Positions 1 through 9,562 of a stretch of DNA of 64,000 nucleotides are shown piece after piece. The position numbers were made by a program, and so were the translations under genes. Where the stretch lies: NCBI RefSeq assembly GCF_003711805.1, contig NZ_QXCP01000009.1, positions 124,001 to 188,000 on the forward strand, written 5' to 3'. Every line of letters starts with the position of its first letter. The first letter of the stretch is position 1. Source of the stretch: Brachybacterium sp. EE-P12 (GTDB lineage Bacteria > Actinomycetota > Actinomycetes > Actinomycetales > Dermabacteraceae). The notes below the pieces were generated by a model, which saw only the letters and a program-made list of their open reading frames with translations, did not search any database and was not told the DNA's origin.

Positions 1-238
1 CCACGCAGACGCGCCGGCGCAGCCGGGCAGGCTCACGGGCCGGGTCGAGGCCGAGCACGCGGATCCGTCCTTCGGTGGCCGTGACGAGCCCGCCCGCGAG
101 CCGGGCGAGGGTGGACTTGCCCGAGCCGTTGTCCCCGATCACCGCGATCGTGCGGGCATCGAGCGTGCAGGTCGCTCCGTGCAGCACCTCGGCGTCGCCC
201 AGGCGCACTCCCACCCCGGCGAGGTCCAGGACGTTCAT
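1..238 (-). CDS. bioM: Biotin ECF transporter ATPase BioM (5' part, cut by window edge)
   Basis: The readable N-terminal 79 residues form the start of an ABC ATPase, with a Walker A motif GDNGSGKST near residues 36-44. The start ATG overlaps the stop of the upstream thiolase gene by 4 bp (ATGA), so it belongs to the same operon as bioY. In ECF transporters BioM energises the BioY substrate-binding membrane protein, normally together with the transmembrane protein BioN, which would lie beyond the window. Assignment to biotin is inferred from the operon. The ATPase alone could serve any cobalt/biotin-type ECF system. Confidence 0.8.
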   Translation of the reverse strand, partial: MNVLDLAGVGVRLGDAEVLHGATCTLDARTIAVIGDNGSGKSTLARLAGGLVTATEGRIRVLGLDPAREPARLRRRVCV

Positions 239-1362
239 CGCACCACCTCCACGACGGCGGCGATGCCCATGCCCCCGCCGATCGAGGCGGCGGCGAGGCC
301 GAGGGTCCCCGCCGGGGCATCCGCCCTGACCAGGCGGCTGAACAGCCGCACCACGGCGACGGCACCGCTCGCACCCCAGGGGTGGCCGAGGGCGAGGGCC
401 CCGCCGTCGGCGCAGATCCGGGGGTCGTCCTCCGGCAGCCCCAGCCGGTCCAGCACCGCGAGCGACTGCGCGGCGAAGGCCTCGACGATCTCGATCGCGG
501 CGAGGTCCTCGAGGCCCAGGTCCGCTGAGGCCAGGGAGGCGTCGACGGCGGGTGCGGCGCCGATCCCGGGCAGCGCGGGGTCGCAGCCGACCACGGCGTG
601 GGCGCGGATCGCGAGCCCCGGGGCACGGCCCCGCGCGCGCTCCGGGACGAGCAGCACGGCGGCCGCGCCGTCGCTGATCCGGGTGGAGGTCCCGGCGGTG
701 AGGGTGCCGCCCGGGAACAGGGGTGGCAGCCGGGTGAACGGCGGCGCCGAGGCGCGCAGGGAGTCGTCGTCCGTGACCTCGCCCAGCGGCACCAGCTCGG
801 CGTCGAAGCGCCCGGCGCGGCAGGCGGCACGGGCCCGTCGATGGCTGCGCTCGGCGTGCGCGTCCTGGCGTGCCCGCGGGATCCCGTCCGCGGCCGCGAG
901 GGCCTCCGCGGCGCGCGGCATGTCCGGATCGGGCCAGCCCGCCGGGGTGAACGGGGCGCGCTCGTAGGCGGTGCCGTCCCGCCGGCGCTCCGGCGCGGTC
1001 GAGGCGCTCTCGACGCCGCCGGCGAGACGAGCATGCTCGCCCCCGGCCTCGAGCGCGCGTGCCGCGTCGAGCACGGCGGCGAGACCGCTGCCGCACTGTC
1101 GGTCGACGGTCTGCCCCGGCACGTCCACGCCGAGCCCCGCGGCGAGAGCGGCGATCCGGGCGGGGTTCCCGCCCGGGCCCATGCAGTTGCCGAGCAGCAC
1201 GTCGGCGAGGGGAGGCTCGGCGCCGAGCGCGGCTGCGGCGTCGTCGCCCACGGCGCGCAGCACCGGCGCGGCCAGCTGCTCGAGGCCGTGACCGGCGAGG
1301 GCGCGGCTGCGGGTGCCGAGCGGGGTGCGTCGCGCGGCGACGACGACGGCGCGATCACGCAC
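235..1362 (-). CDS. Thiolase-family protein of the biotin cluster, altered active site
   Basis: This 375-residue protein belongs to the thiolase (acetyl-CoA acetyltransferase) family and starts with GTG. The nucleophilic cysteine is present in the motif QCGSG, and the histidine in the motif ALGHPWGASGA is present. Two usual catalytic positions are changed: the NEAFA motif reads VEAFA, and the C-terminal CxGGG motif reads SIGGGMG, so the second cysteine is a serine. It overlaps the ligase gene by 8 bp and bioM by 4 bp. A bioY, acyl-CoA ligase and thiolase trio is also known from Bacillus subtilis (yhfU, yhfT, yhfS). Its reaction is unknown; a role in making or handling a pimeloyl-type thioester is inference. 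Confidence 0.8.
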   Translation of the reverse strand: MRDRAVVVAARRTPLGTRSRALAGHGLEQLAAPVLRAVGDDAAAALGAEPPLADVLLGNCMGPGGNPARIAALAAGLGVDVPGQTVDRQCGSGLAAVLDAARALEAGGEHARLAGGVESASTAPERRRDGTAYERAPFTPAGWPDPDMPRAAEALAAADGIPRARQDAHAERSHRRARAACRAGRFDAELVPLGEVTDDDSLRASAPPFTRLPPLFPGGTLTAGTSTRISDGAAAVLLVPERARGRAPGLAIRAHAVVGCDPALPGIGAAPAVDASLASADLGLEDLAAIEIVEAFAAQSLAVLDRLGLPEDDPRICADGGALALGHPWGASGAVAVVRLFSRLVRADAPAGTLGLAAASIGGGMGIAAVVEVVR

Positions 1363-2494
1363 AGCGCCTCACCTCCCCCGCCCGCATGCGGCGCAGCGCC
1401 TCGGCGCGGGCGGGCTTGCCCGTGACGGTGCGGGGCAGCGGGCCCTCGAACCAGAGCCGGGGCCGGTGGGAGGAGGCGAAGCTCGCGCGCGCCATCGTCC
1501 GCAGCCGGCGGGCGGTGGGCGGGGCGGCACCGGGCTCCACCTCGATCATCGCGGCGACCAGGGCGCCGATGCCGTCCGCGGGCAGTCCGACCACGAGCGC
1601 GTCGGCGATCCCGGGTAGCTCGCGCAGCCCCTCCTCGACCTCGTCCGGGATCACGGTCGCCGAGGCGGTGAGGATCGCGGCGTCCGCGCGGCCGTGCACG
1701 GCGAGCACGCCGTCCTGGAGCGTCGCGAGATCGCCGACGGTCATCCACTGCCCGTCCCGGCGCGCCGGGCCCGCGCCGCCGAGGCACGCCAGGGCCGTGA
1801 ACGGCGAGCGCACCCACAGCTCGCCCGCGCGCACCTCGAGCGCGACCCCGGGGAAGGCGCGGAGCCCATCGCCGGTGTCGACCGCCACGAAGGAGAGCTC
1901 GGCGGCGCCGTAGTAGGAGATGACGCGGATCCCGCGCGCCTCCGCCGCGGCGCGCAGGCCGGCCGGGAGGCGGGAGCCGCCGATCAGCGCCGTGCGCAGG
2001 TGCGGGAGGTCGTCGGCGGCGAGCGCGGCGCTCAGGGCCTGTGGTGTCCCATGCAGCGCGGTCGCCCGGCAGCGGTCGCCGTCACCGGGCAGGACGGGGC
2101 GCGGGCCGCCGGCGAGCGCGTGGGCGAGGGAGAACAGGGTGAGCGACGAGGCGGGCGGCGAGGGCAGCAGGATCCGCTGCGCGGCCTCCGGCTCCGCGAT
2201 GCCCGGCTGCCCTGGTGGGGCCAGGAGCGCGGAGACGGCCGCGAAGGAGTGTTCCCAGGAGGCGGCGCTGCGCAGCACGATGCGCGGCGATCCGCTCGTG
2301 CCCGAGGTCAGGGTCGCCCAGCCGGCCTGCGCCGGGACCGGCGCGGAGGCGGCGAGTTCGCGCACCGCCTTCCACTGGGCCGCCGGCCAGCGATCGTTCC
2401 CGACCAGCGGCACGTCCCCGTCGGCGCGCACCGCGCGCAGCCTGTCGAGCAGGCCCTCCCCGGCGCCGCCCAGCACCACGATCCGCGGGGTCAT
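1355..2494 (-). CDS. AMP-forming acyl-CoA ligase of the biotin cluster (YhfT-like)
   Basis: This 379-residue adenylate-forming enzyme has the P-loop motif TSGTSGSPR, the YYGAAE motif, the hinge region HGRADA and the C-terminal catalytic lysine motif TVTGKPAR. It is shorter than typical fatty acyl-CoA ligases of about 500 residues, closer in size to MenE-type enzymes. The start ATG overlaps the bioY stop (ATGA). In biotin regulons such ligases accompany BioY and a thiolase and are thought to activate an acid precursor, but the substrate is not shown here. MenE (o-succinylbenzoate ligase) is the main alternative name and is disfavoured because no other menaquinone genes are nearby. Confidence 0.8.
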   Translation of the reverse strand: MTPRIVVLGGAGEGLLDRLRAVRADGDVPLVGNDRWPAAQWKAVRELAASAPVPAQAGWATLTSGTSGSPRIVLRSAASWEHSFAAVSALLAPPGQPGIAEPEAAQRILLPSPPASSLTLFSLAHALAGGPRPVLPGDGDRCRATALHGTPQALSAALAADDLPHLRTALIGGSRLPAGLRAAAEARGIRVISYYGAAELSFVAVDTGDGLRAFPGVALEVRAGELWVRSPFTALACLGGAGPARRDGQWMTVGDLATLQDGVLAVHGRADAAILTASATVIPDEVEEGLRELPGIADALVVGLPADGIGALVAAMIEVEPGAAPPTARRLRTMARASFASSHRPRLWFEGPLPRTVTGKPARAEALRRMRAGEVRRCA

Positions 2495-3177
2495 CGCGGC
2501 GCGTGCGCGGCGGCGGGGCGGCCGCTCGGCCGACGGGCCGGCTGCCACGTGCGCCGGAAGGCGCGCGGATAGGCGCGCAGCAGTGTGGAGACGACGGCGG
2601 TGGTCAGCGCGGCCTTGAGCAGGTCGCCGGGGAGGAAGACCAGGCTCGCCAGGGCGGTCTGCCCGAGCGGGAGCCGGGTCACGAGGCTCTGCACGGGGAC
2701 GCCGACGGCGTAGATGACGAGGATGCCGCCGAGGATCGAGGCGAGCGCGACCCGGAGCGCGGAGGGCTTGCGCGGCGAGGCATGCACGATCAGCCCGACC
2801 GCGAACGCCCCGAGGATCCACCCGAGCATGTACCCGGCCGAGGGGCCGACGAACGCGCCGAGGCCCCCGCGCCCGCCGGCCAGCAGGGGGAGTCCGGCGG
2901 CCGTCAGGGCCAGGAACACGACGATCGACAGCGCACCCAGGCGCGGCCCGAGCACGGCGCCGGCGAGCATGACGCCGAAGGTCTGCGCGGTGATGGGCAC
3001 GGCGCCGAGCACGCTGAAGCTCCCGGGCAGCCCCAGCACCGCCACGAGCGCGGCGAACACCGCGACCCGCGCGACGTCCTGCGCGCCCAGCGACCACGAC
3101 GGCCCCTCGGCATCGCCTCGCCCGCCGATCCGTTCCCGCTCCTCGAGCGTGCCGTGCCTGTCGGTCCCCTGGTCCAT
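2491..3177 (-). CDS. bioY: Biotin transporter substrate-binding protein BioY
   Basis: This 228-residue membrane protein has about six hydrophobic segments and the BioY-type sequence VPITAQTFGVMLAGAVLG, followed by a GPSAGYMLGW segment. BioY is the S-component of biotin ECF transporters and binds biotin in the membrane. The chosen start follows a good ribosome site (GAGGTGG about 5 nt upstream); an earlier in-frame ATG at 3225 would place coding sequence over the operators and promoter. It is the first gene of the bioY-ligase-thiolase-bioM operon and is divergent from bioQ, so it is probably repressed by BioQ. Confidence 0.92.
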   Translation of the reverse strand: MDQGTDRHGTLEERERIGGRGDAEGPSWSLGAQDVARVAVFAALVAVLGLPGSFSVLGAVPITAQTFGVMLAGAVLGPRLGALSIVVFLALTAAGLPLLAGGRGGLGAFVGPSAGYMLGWILGAFAVGLIVHASPRKPSALRVALASILGGILVIYAVGVPVQSLVTRLPLGQTALASLVFLPGDLLKAALTTAVVSTLLRAYPRAFRRTWQPARRPSGRPAAAHAPR

Positions 3178-3193
3178 CTGACCACCTCTCTCC

Positions 3194-3221
3194 TGAACAC
3201 CGTTCACCTGAACGGTGTTCA
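3194..3221. promoter_or_regulatory. Twin BioQ-type operators
   Basis: Two perfect 13-bp sites lie here: TGAACACCGTTCA at 3194-3206 and TGAACGGTGTTCA at 3209-3221. Each fits TGAAC-N3-GTTCA, close to the BioQ motif TGAAC-N3-GTTAC described in Corynebacterium. The second site is the exact reverse complement of the first, so with the 2-bp spacer the whole 28 bp is an almost perfect palindrome. It sits just downstream of the bioY start of transcription and over the bioQ spacer/-35 region, so one complex could block both genes. Confidence 0.85.
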
Positions 3222-3223
3222 AC

Positions 3224-3231
3224 ACTATAGT
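3224..3231. promoter_or_regulatory. Shared -10 region of bioQ and bioY
   Basis: The self-complementary sequence CACTATAGTG gives TATAGT on the plus strand (3226-3231), six bases before the bioQ ATG, and TATAGT on the minus strand (3229-3224) for bioY. A possible -35 for bioQ is TTCACC at 3203-3208, with a 17-bp spacer, inside the operator. bioQ would be leaderless; bioY would have a leader of about 40 nt that contains the operators. Confidence 0.65.
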
Positions 3232-3237
3232 GACCGG

Positions 3238-3867
3238 ATGGCGACCTCAGGAAATCCACGCCGACGGAGCCGTGAGGACGTCGCCGAGATGGCCCTCCAG
3301 CTCCTCGACGAGTACGGGCTCCCCGACCTCACGATGCGGAACCTGGCCACGGCGCTCGGCATCCAGCCGAGCGCCCTGTACTGGCACTTCCCGAACAAGC
3401 AGGCCCTGCTCGCCGCGGTCAGCGCGAAGATCCTCGCCCCCGTGACACGGCTCGCGGTCGAGGATCTGAGCCCGCGCGAGGCGGTGCGCACGCTCGGGGG
3501 GCGGCTGCGCGACTGCCTGCTCGCCTACCGGGACGGCGCCGAGCTCGTCTCCAGCTCCCTCGCCCTCGGACTGGTCGGCTCACCGGTGCGTCCCCCGCTG
3601 CTGGAGGTCGCCCGGCGCCACGGCGTGCCGGATGCACTGTCCGAGGTGGCCGCCGAGCTGCTCATCCACTTCACCGTGGGCCGCGTCTTCCACGAGCAGC
3701 AGCGCCGCACCGCGGACTCCCTCGGCCTCCTCGAGGGCCCGGACTCCCTGCGTCCCGAAGATGCGTCCGCCGCATCGGCCGACGAGGACGACTTCGCGCG
3801 GGCGCTGACGATGATCGCCGACGGGCTCGAGGTCTCGACGACGCGGAGCGCGCGGCCCCGCGGCTGA
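3238..3867 (+). CDS. bioQ: TetR-family biotin repressor BioQ
   Basis: This 209-residue TetR-family regulator has an N-terminal helix-turn-helix (about residues 12-58) with the recognition segment LGIQPSALYWHF, and a variable C-terminal ligand or dimer domain. The start ATG is six bases after a -10-like TATAGT, so the mRNA is probably leaderless. It is divergent from the bioY operon with two BioQ-type operators between, and therefore probably represses both itself and bioY. In corynebacteria BioQ needs BirA-linked biotin status; whether that holds here cannot be seen. Confidence 0.85.
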   Translation: MATSGNPRRRSREDVAEMALQLLDEYGLPDLTMRNLATALGIQPSALYWHFPNKQALLAAVSAKILAPVTRLAVEDLSPREAVRTLGGRLRDCLLAYRDGAELVSSSLALGLVGSPVRPPLLEVARRHGVPDALSEVAAELLIHFTVGRVFHEQQRRTADSLGLLEGPDSLRPEDASAASADEDDFARALTMIADGLEVSTTRSARPRG

Positions 3868-3869
3868 GG

Positions 3870-3897
3870 GTCCGCGCGGCGGCCGAGGCCGCTGGAC
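3870..3897 (+). terminator. Hairpin after bioQ
   Basis: Three bases after the bioQ stop lies GCGGCC-GA-GGCCGC inside a GTCC...GGAC outer pair. There is no T-tract. It is a plausible actinobacterial terminator. Confidence 0.45.
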
Positions 3898-4008
3898 GAA
3901 CACCTCCTGAGCCTCGTCCTCCACCCCGAAGATCGCGGTCGCCGCCCCTGGCCACGAGACCGGTCTCCACGTGACCGGGACATGACACGTGCTGACGCCT
4001 CGTCGGTT

Positions 4009-4038
4009 CTGCCCACCGTCCGGGGCGGCGGTGGGCAG
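4009..4038 (-). terminator. Hairpin after the RibD-C gene
   Basis: Perfect 10-bp arms CTGCCCACCG / CGGTGGGCAG with a 10-nt loop lie just past the stop of the minus-strand reductase gene. No T-tract follows. Confidence 0.5.
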
Positions 4039-4053
4039 GGCTCTCGTGGCCCG

Positions 4054-4818
4054 TCAGACGCTCGCAGGTGAAGGAGCCTCGTCCTCGGCCACCGGACCCT
4101 GCACGTCGTAGCGCAGCCATACGCTGCCGTCCTCGAGCGGCTCGACGCTCTTCAGAGAGAATCGGATCGGCACGGGCGCAGAATATCTCTCGTCGGCCTC
4201 GAAGAGGGAGCTGGTGCTGTTCTCCCCGTCCGCGGTCGGCATGAGGACCAGGCTGATCTCGTCGCAGAGGCCGTCGCGGATCATCGACCAGTTCAGGGTG
4301 GCTCCGCCGCCGAGGATGACCTCGTCGGTGTCGAAGATGTCACCGATCTTGCGCACGGCTTCTGCCATGTCCAGCTGCTCGTCTCCCGCGATGAGGTAGG
4401 AGACGCCGACGGACCGCAGATGCGCCTTGAAGGCATCGCTGACCGAGGCGGGGATCAGCTCGACGATGTGGACGTCGGCGTCGAAGTAGCTGAAGGTGCT
4501 CCGATCCCAGGCGAGCGTCCCGGACCGGTCGACGGCGAAGTAATGCATCTGGGCATCAGGGTCGGCGATGAAGTCCCCGGCCGGGACCGGCTCGGTCGGT
4601 TCCGAGAGCTCGATCTGCGGCGCACCGCCCAGGATCGCCCGGCTCGTCCCGCTTCCGCTGATCCACCCTCGGTGCTTCGTGAAGAAGCGGTTCTCGCCGA
4701 GGAAGAGATCGAAGTACAGCTTCTGGGAGCGCATGCCGACCGACGTCGGGTTGGCGATGCCGTCGATCTTCCCGTTGAGCAGCGTGTGCATGTGGCAGAT
4801 GATCCGTGGGCGGGACAT
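4054..4818 (-). CDS. RibD C-terminal domain (DHFR-like) reductase family protein
   Basis: This 254-residue protein matches the RibD_C/dihydrofolate-reductase-like fold, with the NADPH-binding stretch VILGGGATLNWSMIRDGL and then DEISLVLMPTADG. No deaminase domain is present, so it is not a full RibD. The start is set by AAGGAG about 9 nt upstream; the frame extends 48 codons further without a ribosome site. It stands alone in the minus strand between terminator-like hairpins and the UvrA-like gene. The substrate is unknown: members of this family reduce pteridine or pyrimidine intermediates, and many are uncharacterised. Confidence 0.8.
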   Translation of the reverse strand: MSRPRIICHMHTLLNGKIDGIANPTSVGMRSQKLYFDLFLGENRFFTKHRGWISGSGTSRAILGGAPQIELSEPTEPVPAGDFIADPDAQMHYFAVDRSGTLAWDRSTFSYFDADVHIVELIPASVSDAFKAHLRSVGVSYLIAGDEQLDMAEAVRKIGDIFDTDEVILGGGATLNWSMIRDGLCDEISLVLMPTADGENSTSSLFEADERYSAPVPIRFSLKSVEPLEDGSVWLRYDVQGPVAEDEAPSPASV

Positions 4819-5094
4819 GTCCCTTCCGTCTCCTTGTGCAGCGGATGGTGAATTCTGGTGGCGGCCTCTTGCCGCGAAGCACTGCGCCTCGGTCGATTGT
4901 GGCTGATCGCGGGGCAGTGGTCGATGTTCTCGCCGCCGGGTCGCTGCCCTGACCCTGGGCAAGTGACGCCTGCATCATCTGGGGCAGGGCATCGACGCGC
5001 TCGATGGCCGTGTCCGCTGTCGGAACGGGGGTGGCGGCGCCGCAGGGGCCGGAGTCCACACCGACCTGCTCCAGGTCGGCCTTGGCACGGCGCA
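4819..5094. other. Gap with a coupled but doubtful reading frame
   Basis: This 276-bp gap holds the ribosome site of the RibD-C gene. A minus-strand frame starting MMRRAKADLEQVG at 5098 overlaps the UvrA-like stop by 4 bp (ATGA), as real coupled genes do here, but it runs on into the RibD-C gene out of frame down to 4556 and resembles nothing I know. It may be the remnant of a gene once coupled to the UvrA-like gene. Confidence 0.3.
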
Positions 5095-7590
<2,496 letters not shown>

Positions 7591-7700
7591 GAGGCCACGG
7601 TAGTGACCTGCTGCGCGGCATGGCCTCGAGCCCGGTCGTCTTCTCCGACGAGACCGGTCCGCTGCTCAGCGACGTCCTGCCGACGTCACCACCGGGGGCA

Positions 7701-7868
7701 TCACGTCGACGCGGGGTCCTGCGCGTCGGGCTCGGCCCTGAACAGGTCGGCGATCTCCTCCTCGGGGCGGGGAGCGATCGTCTCGTCGCTCTCGAGCTCC
7801 GGGATCGGGGTCTCCTCCCCTGGCTTCGGAGCGTGGTCGTGGTCTGCCTTGCGACGGGGTGAGCTCAT
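7701..7868 (-). CDS. Small acidic protein, 55 residues
   Basis: A 55-codon frame starts MSSPRRKADHDHAPKPGEE and ends DAQDPAST. It has a clear ribosome site (GGAGGG about 8 nt before the ATG). The product is hydrophilic, proline- and glutamate-rich, with no membrane segment or known domain, and is probably largely disordered. I do not recognise it. It lies between the UvrA-like gene and another very small gene on the same strand. Support rests on the ribosome site and on the lack of any better gene here. Confidence 0.5.
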   Translation of the reverse strand: MSSPRRKADHDHAPKPGEETPIPELESDETIAPRPEEEIADLFRAEPDAQDPAST

Positions 7869-7993
7869 CCTGATCCCTCCGATGCTGTGTGACCCAGGAT
7901 ACGTCGCGGCCGCGGCCCCGTTGAGCCGCTGCTCCGTCTGTCCCGCGTCTCGGCTCGATCAGGACGCTCAGCGCGTTCTGGACTCCGGGCGAC

Positions 7994-8125
7994 TCAGCGC
8001 AGTGCGCGCCTGGCCGCCCTGTTGATCGCGCGCCGTCCGGCACGCTTGCCCACGGCCTCCGGGCCCCGCTTGACGGCCCGGGCGTCCCCGCGGAGACGTC
8101 GCAGCTTCAGCAACCAGTTCAGCAT
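7994..8125 (-). CDS. Small basic protein, 43 residues
   Basis: A 43-codon frame starts MLNWLLKLRRLRGDARAVK and ends RAARRALR, with about fourteen basic residues. A strong ribosome site GAGGAGGG precedes the ATG, and a -10-like TAGGGT sits at 8160-8155, giving a leader of about 23 nt. The N-terminal LNWLLKL could be a short amphipathic helix. Function unknown; small basic proteins of this type recur in actinobacterial genomes and may bind membrane or nucleic acid, but that is inference. Confidence 0.55.
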   Translation of the reverse strand: MLNWLLKLRRLRGDARAVKRGPEAVGKRAGRRAINRAARRALR

Positions 8126-8233
8126 CCTCACCCTCCTCGGGAATCGGGGCCCCGACCCTACGCGGCTCGCCGCATCGGCGACACCATCCCAGCGTGTGCG
8201 CGGATCAGAAACGGTGCTGCCGTCCTCGACGAG

Positions 8234-8600
8234 TCAGAGCAGTGCGAGGGTCTCCACGGACTGACCGGTGATCTCGGCGATGAGGTCGAAGTCCTTGTCG
8301 ACAGCCAGGACCGTCAGCCCTGTCTTCTCCGCTGTCGCTGCGATGAGCAGATCCGGGATCGAGGGAGCTGGATGCTGGCCTCGGTCGGCAAGGAGCATCT
8401 GCACCTCGAAGGCACGGTCCTCCATCGCGGGCGTGAGATGCTCGATCGGCATGAGCGACAGCGGTGGCAGCCCGAATGCCTCGCGAGCTGCTTCACCCGA
8501 GCGGGCAGAGAAGCCGAGTTCGAGCCGGGTCACGGCCGAAAGACGCAGCAGCCCACGCTCGATGCGCGAGTTCCACTCGGCAATGTCCGCCGCCTTGACC
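8234..8600 (-). pseudogene. VapC-like PIN toxin, N-terminus lost
   Basis: The frame reads [19 protein letters not shown] and onward to the usual PIN ending, with RLELGFSAR (acidic residue E), [12 protein letters not shown] and [15 protein letters not shown]. The first 15-20 residues of a PIN domain, which carry the first catalytic aspartate, are missing. Sequence upstream of about 8600 instead belongs to a GNAT gene in another frame. No plausible start codon or ribosome site remains, so this is a truncated vapC, cut at a deletion junction. Confidence 0.75.
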
Positions 8601-8783
8601 GACGACGCGACCTTCGATCCGGGCCATGACGTGGACATCGTGTGACGCGTAGCCGTAGGGCTGTTGCGGATCCCACTGTCCGAACTCCTTGAGGTACTCG
8701 CTGTCGAAGAGCTGTCGAAGCTCACCCAGATCGGCCGCAGTGAGTTCCTGGTGGGCGAGGACCTCGATCGAATGATGCGTCAC
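8598..8783 (-). pseudogene. GNAT N-acetyltransferase (AAC(2')-like) N-terminal fragment
   Basis: From a GTG at 8783, which overlaps the vapC stop as GTGA, the frame reads [18 protein letters not shown], then [20 protein letters not shown] and RIEGRVVGQ. This resembles the N-terminal part of AAC(2')-like acetyltransferases. After VVGQ the similarity stops and the frame runs out of register into the truncated vapC, ending at 8493. The acetyl-CoA binding domain is gone, so the gene is a remnant. It was probably the third gene of a vapB-vapC-acetyltransferase operon. Confidence 0.65.
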
Positions 8784-9205
8784 GCGTCCACATTCCACGG
8801 GTCCGCCAGCTCGACGCCGGCGTGTTGGAAGCCCTTCACAGTGCGCGTAGCGCAGGTTGCCCCGTGCGCCAGGCAGATCGCGGCGATCTGGGCGTCGGCC
8901 GTACTGACCGGCGCACCTGCTGCCTCACGCGACGCGAGCACCTCCGCGTATCGCTCCGCCGCGTCAGCATCGAATGCGAGCACCGACCGTCTCCCCCGAT
9001 ACGGCGCTACCGCTTCCTCGATCCCGTGCGCCAGCTCGTCTTTACGTCGGCCATCCGGGAGCCTTCGGACACCGACAAGCAACTCCGCGAGAGTGATGGA
9101 CGCGATCGCGACGTCGCCCGTCAGCGACACGAGCCACTCGACGACACGAGGCTCCGGCGAGGGCCGAAAGATCTCCGAGATGACATTCGTGTCGAGGACG
9201 ATCAT
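8780..9205 (-). CDS. vapC: VapC-family PIN-domain toxin (FitB-like)
   Basis: This 141-residue PIN-domain protein begins MIVLDTNVISEIFRPSPEP and keeps the catalytic acidic set: D5 in LDTN, E in TLAELLVG, D in STADAQIAAI and a final D in VELADPW. The VLDTNVISE opening is typical of FitB/VapC ribonucleases that cleave specific RNAs. It overlaps the antitoxin gene by 4 bp (ATGA), the normal arrangement of vapBC pairs. It looks intact, unlike the second vapC copy just downstream. Confidence 0.9.
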   Translation of the reverse strand: MIVLDTNVISEIFRPSPEPRVVEWLVSLTGDVAIASITLAELLVGVRRLPDGRRKDELAHGIEEAVAPYRGRRSVLAFDADAAERYAEVLASREAAGAPVSTADAQIAAICLAHGATCATRTVKGFQHAGVELADPWNVDA

Positions 9206-9435
9206 TCGAAGTCCGCCGCCCGTGCGACGTCATCGCGCGTCGGGGTCGGCAGCTCATCGACCCCACCGACGTCCCGCGCCACAGAAAGCAGAGCCATGCC
9301 GATGTGCGGCCGTCGAGCGGCCTTCGTCAGGATGTCGCGAACCTCGGCCTCCATGGACCGCCCGTGCTCCTTCGCCTGCGCGGCGAGTTGCTGTTTCACG
9401 CGGTCATCGAGACCACGCACGATGATGGATGACAT
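9202..9435 (-). CDS. vapB: VapB/FitA-like ribbon-helix-helix antitoxin
   Basis: This 77-residue protein starts MSSIIVRGLDDRVKQQLAAQ and continues with HGRSMEAEVRDIL, the ribbon-helix-helix pattern of FitA/VapB antitoxins. Its C-terminal tail would bind and neutralise the PIN toxin encoded next. The ATG at 9435 is chosen because GGAGGAGG lies 8 nt upstream; a GTG at 9444 is too close to that site. An inverted repeat at 9453-9470 is a candidate site for autoregulation. Confidence 0.88.
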   Translation of the reverse strand: MSSIIVRGLDDRVKQQLAAQAKEHGRSMEAEVRDILTKAARRPHIGMALLSVARDVGGVDELPTPTRDDVARAADFE

Positions 9436-9452
9436 CAGCGCCACCTCCTCCT

Positions 9453-9470
9453 GCCATCAACCATGATGGC
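9453..9470. promoter_or_regulatory. Inverted repeat upstream of vapB
   Basis: GCCATCA-ACCA-TGATGGC is a perfect 7-bp inverted repeat, 18 bp before the vapB ATG. VapBC complexes bind such palindromes to repress their own operon. The role here is inferred from position. Confidence 0.5.
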
Positions 9471-9510
9471 GCTTATTGCTCGGCACGGAAGGCAAGAACG
9501 AGACAACGAA

Positions 9511-9539
9511 GCCCCGCCGATCACGACGATCGACGGGGC
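9511..9539 (-). terminator. Terminator-like hairpin after ychF
   Basis: GCCCCGCCGATC...GATCGACGGGGC forms a 12-bp stem with one mismatch and a 5-nt loop, 24 bp past the ychF stop on the minus strand. Confidence 0.6.
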
Positions 9540-9562
9540 CCACGGAGCGGGATCAGATCACA

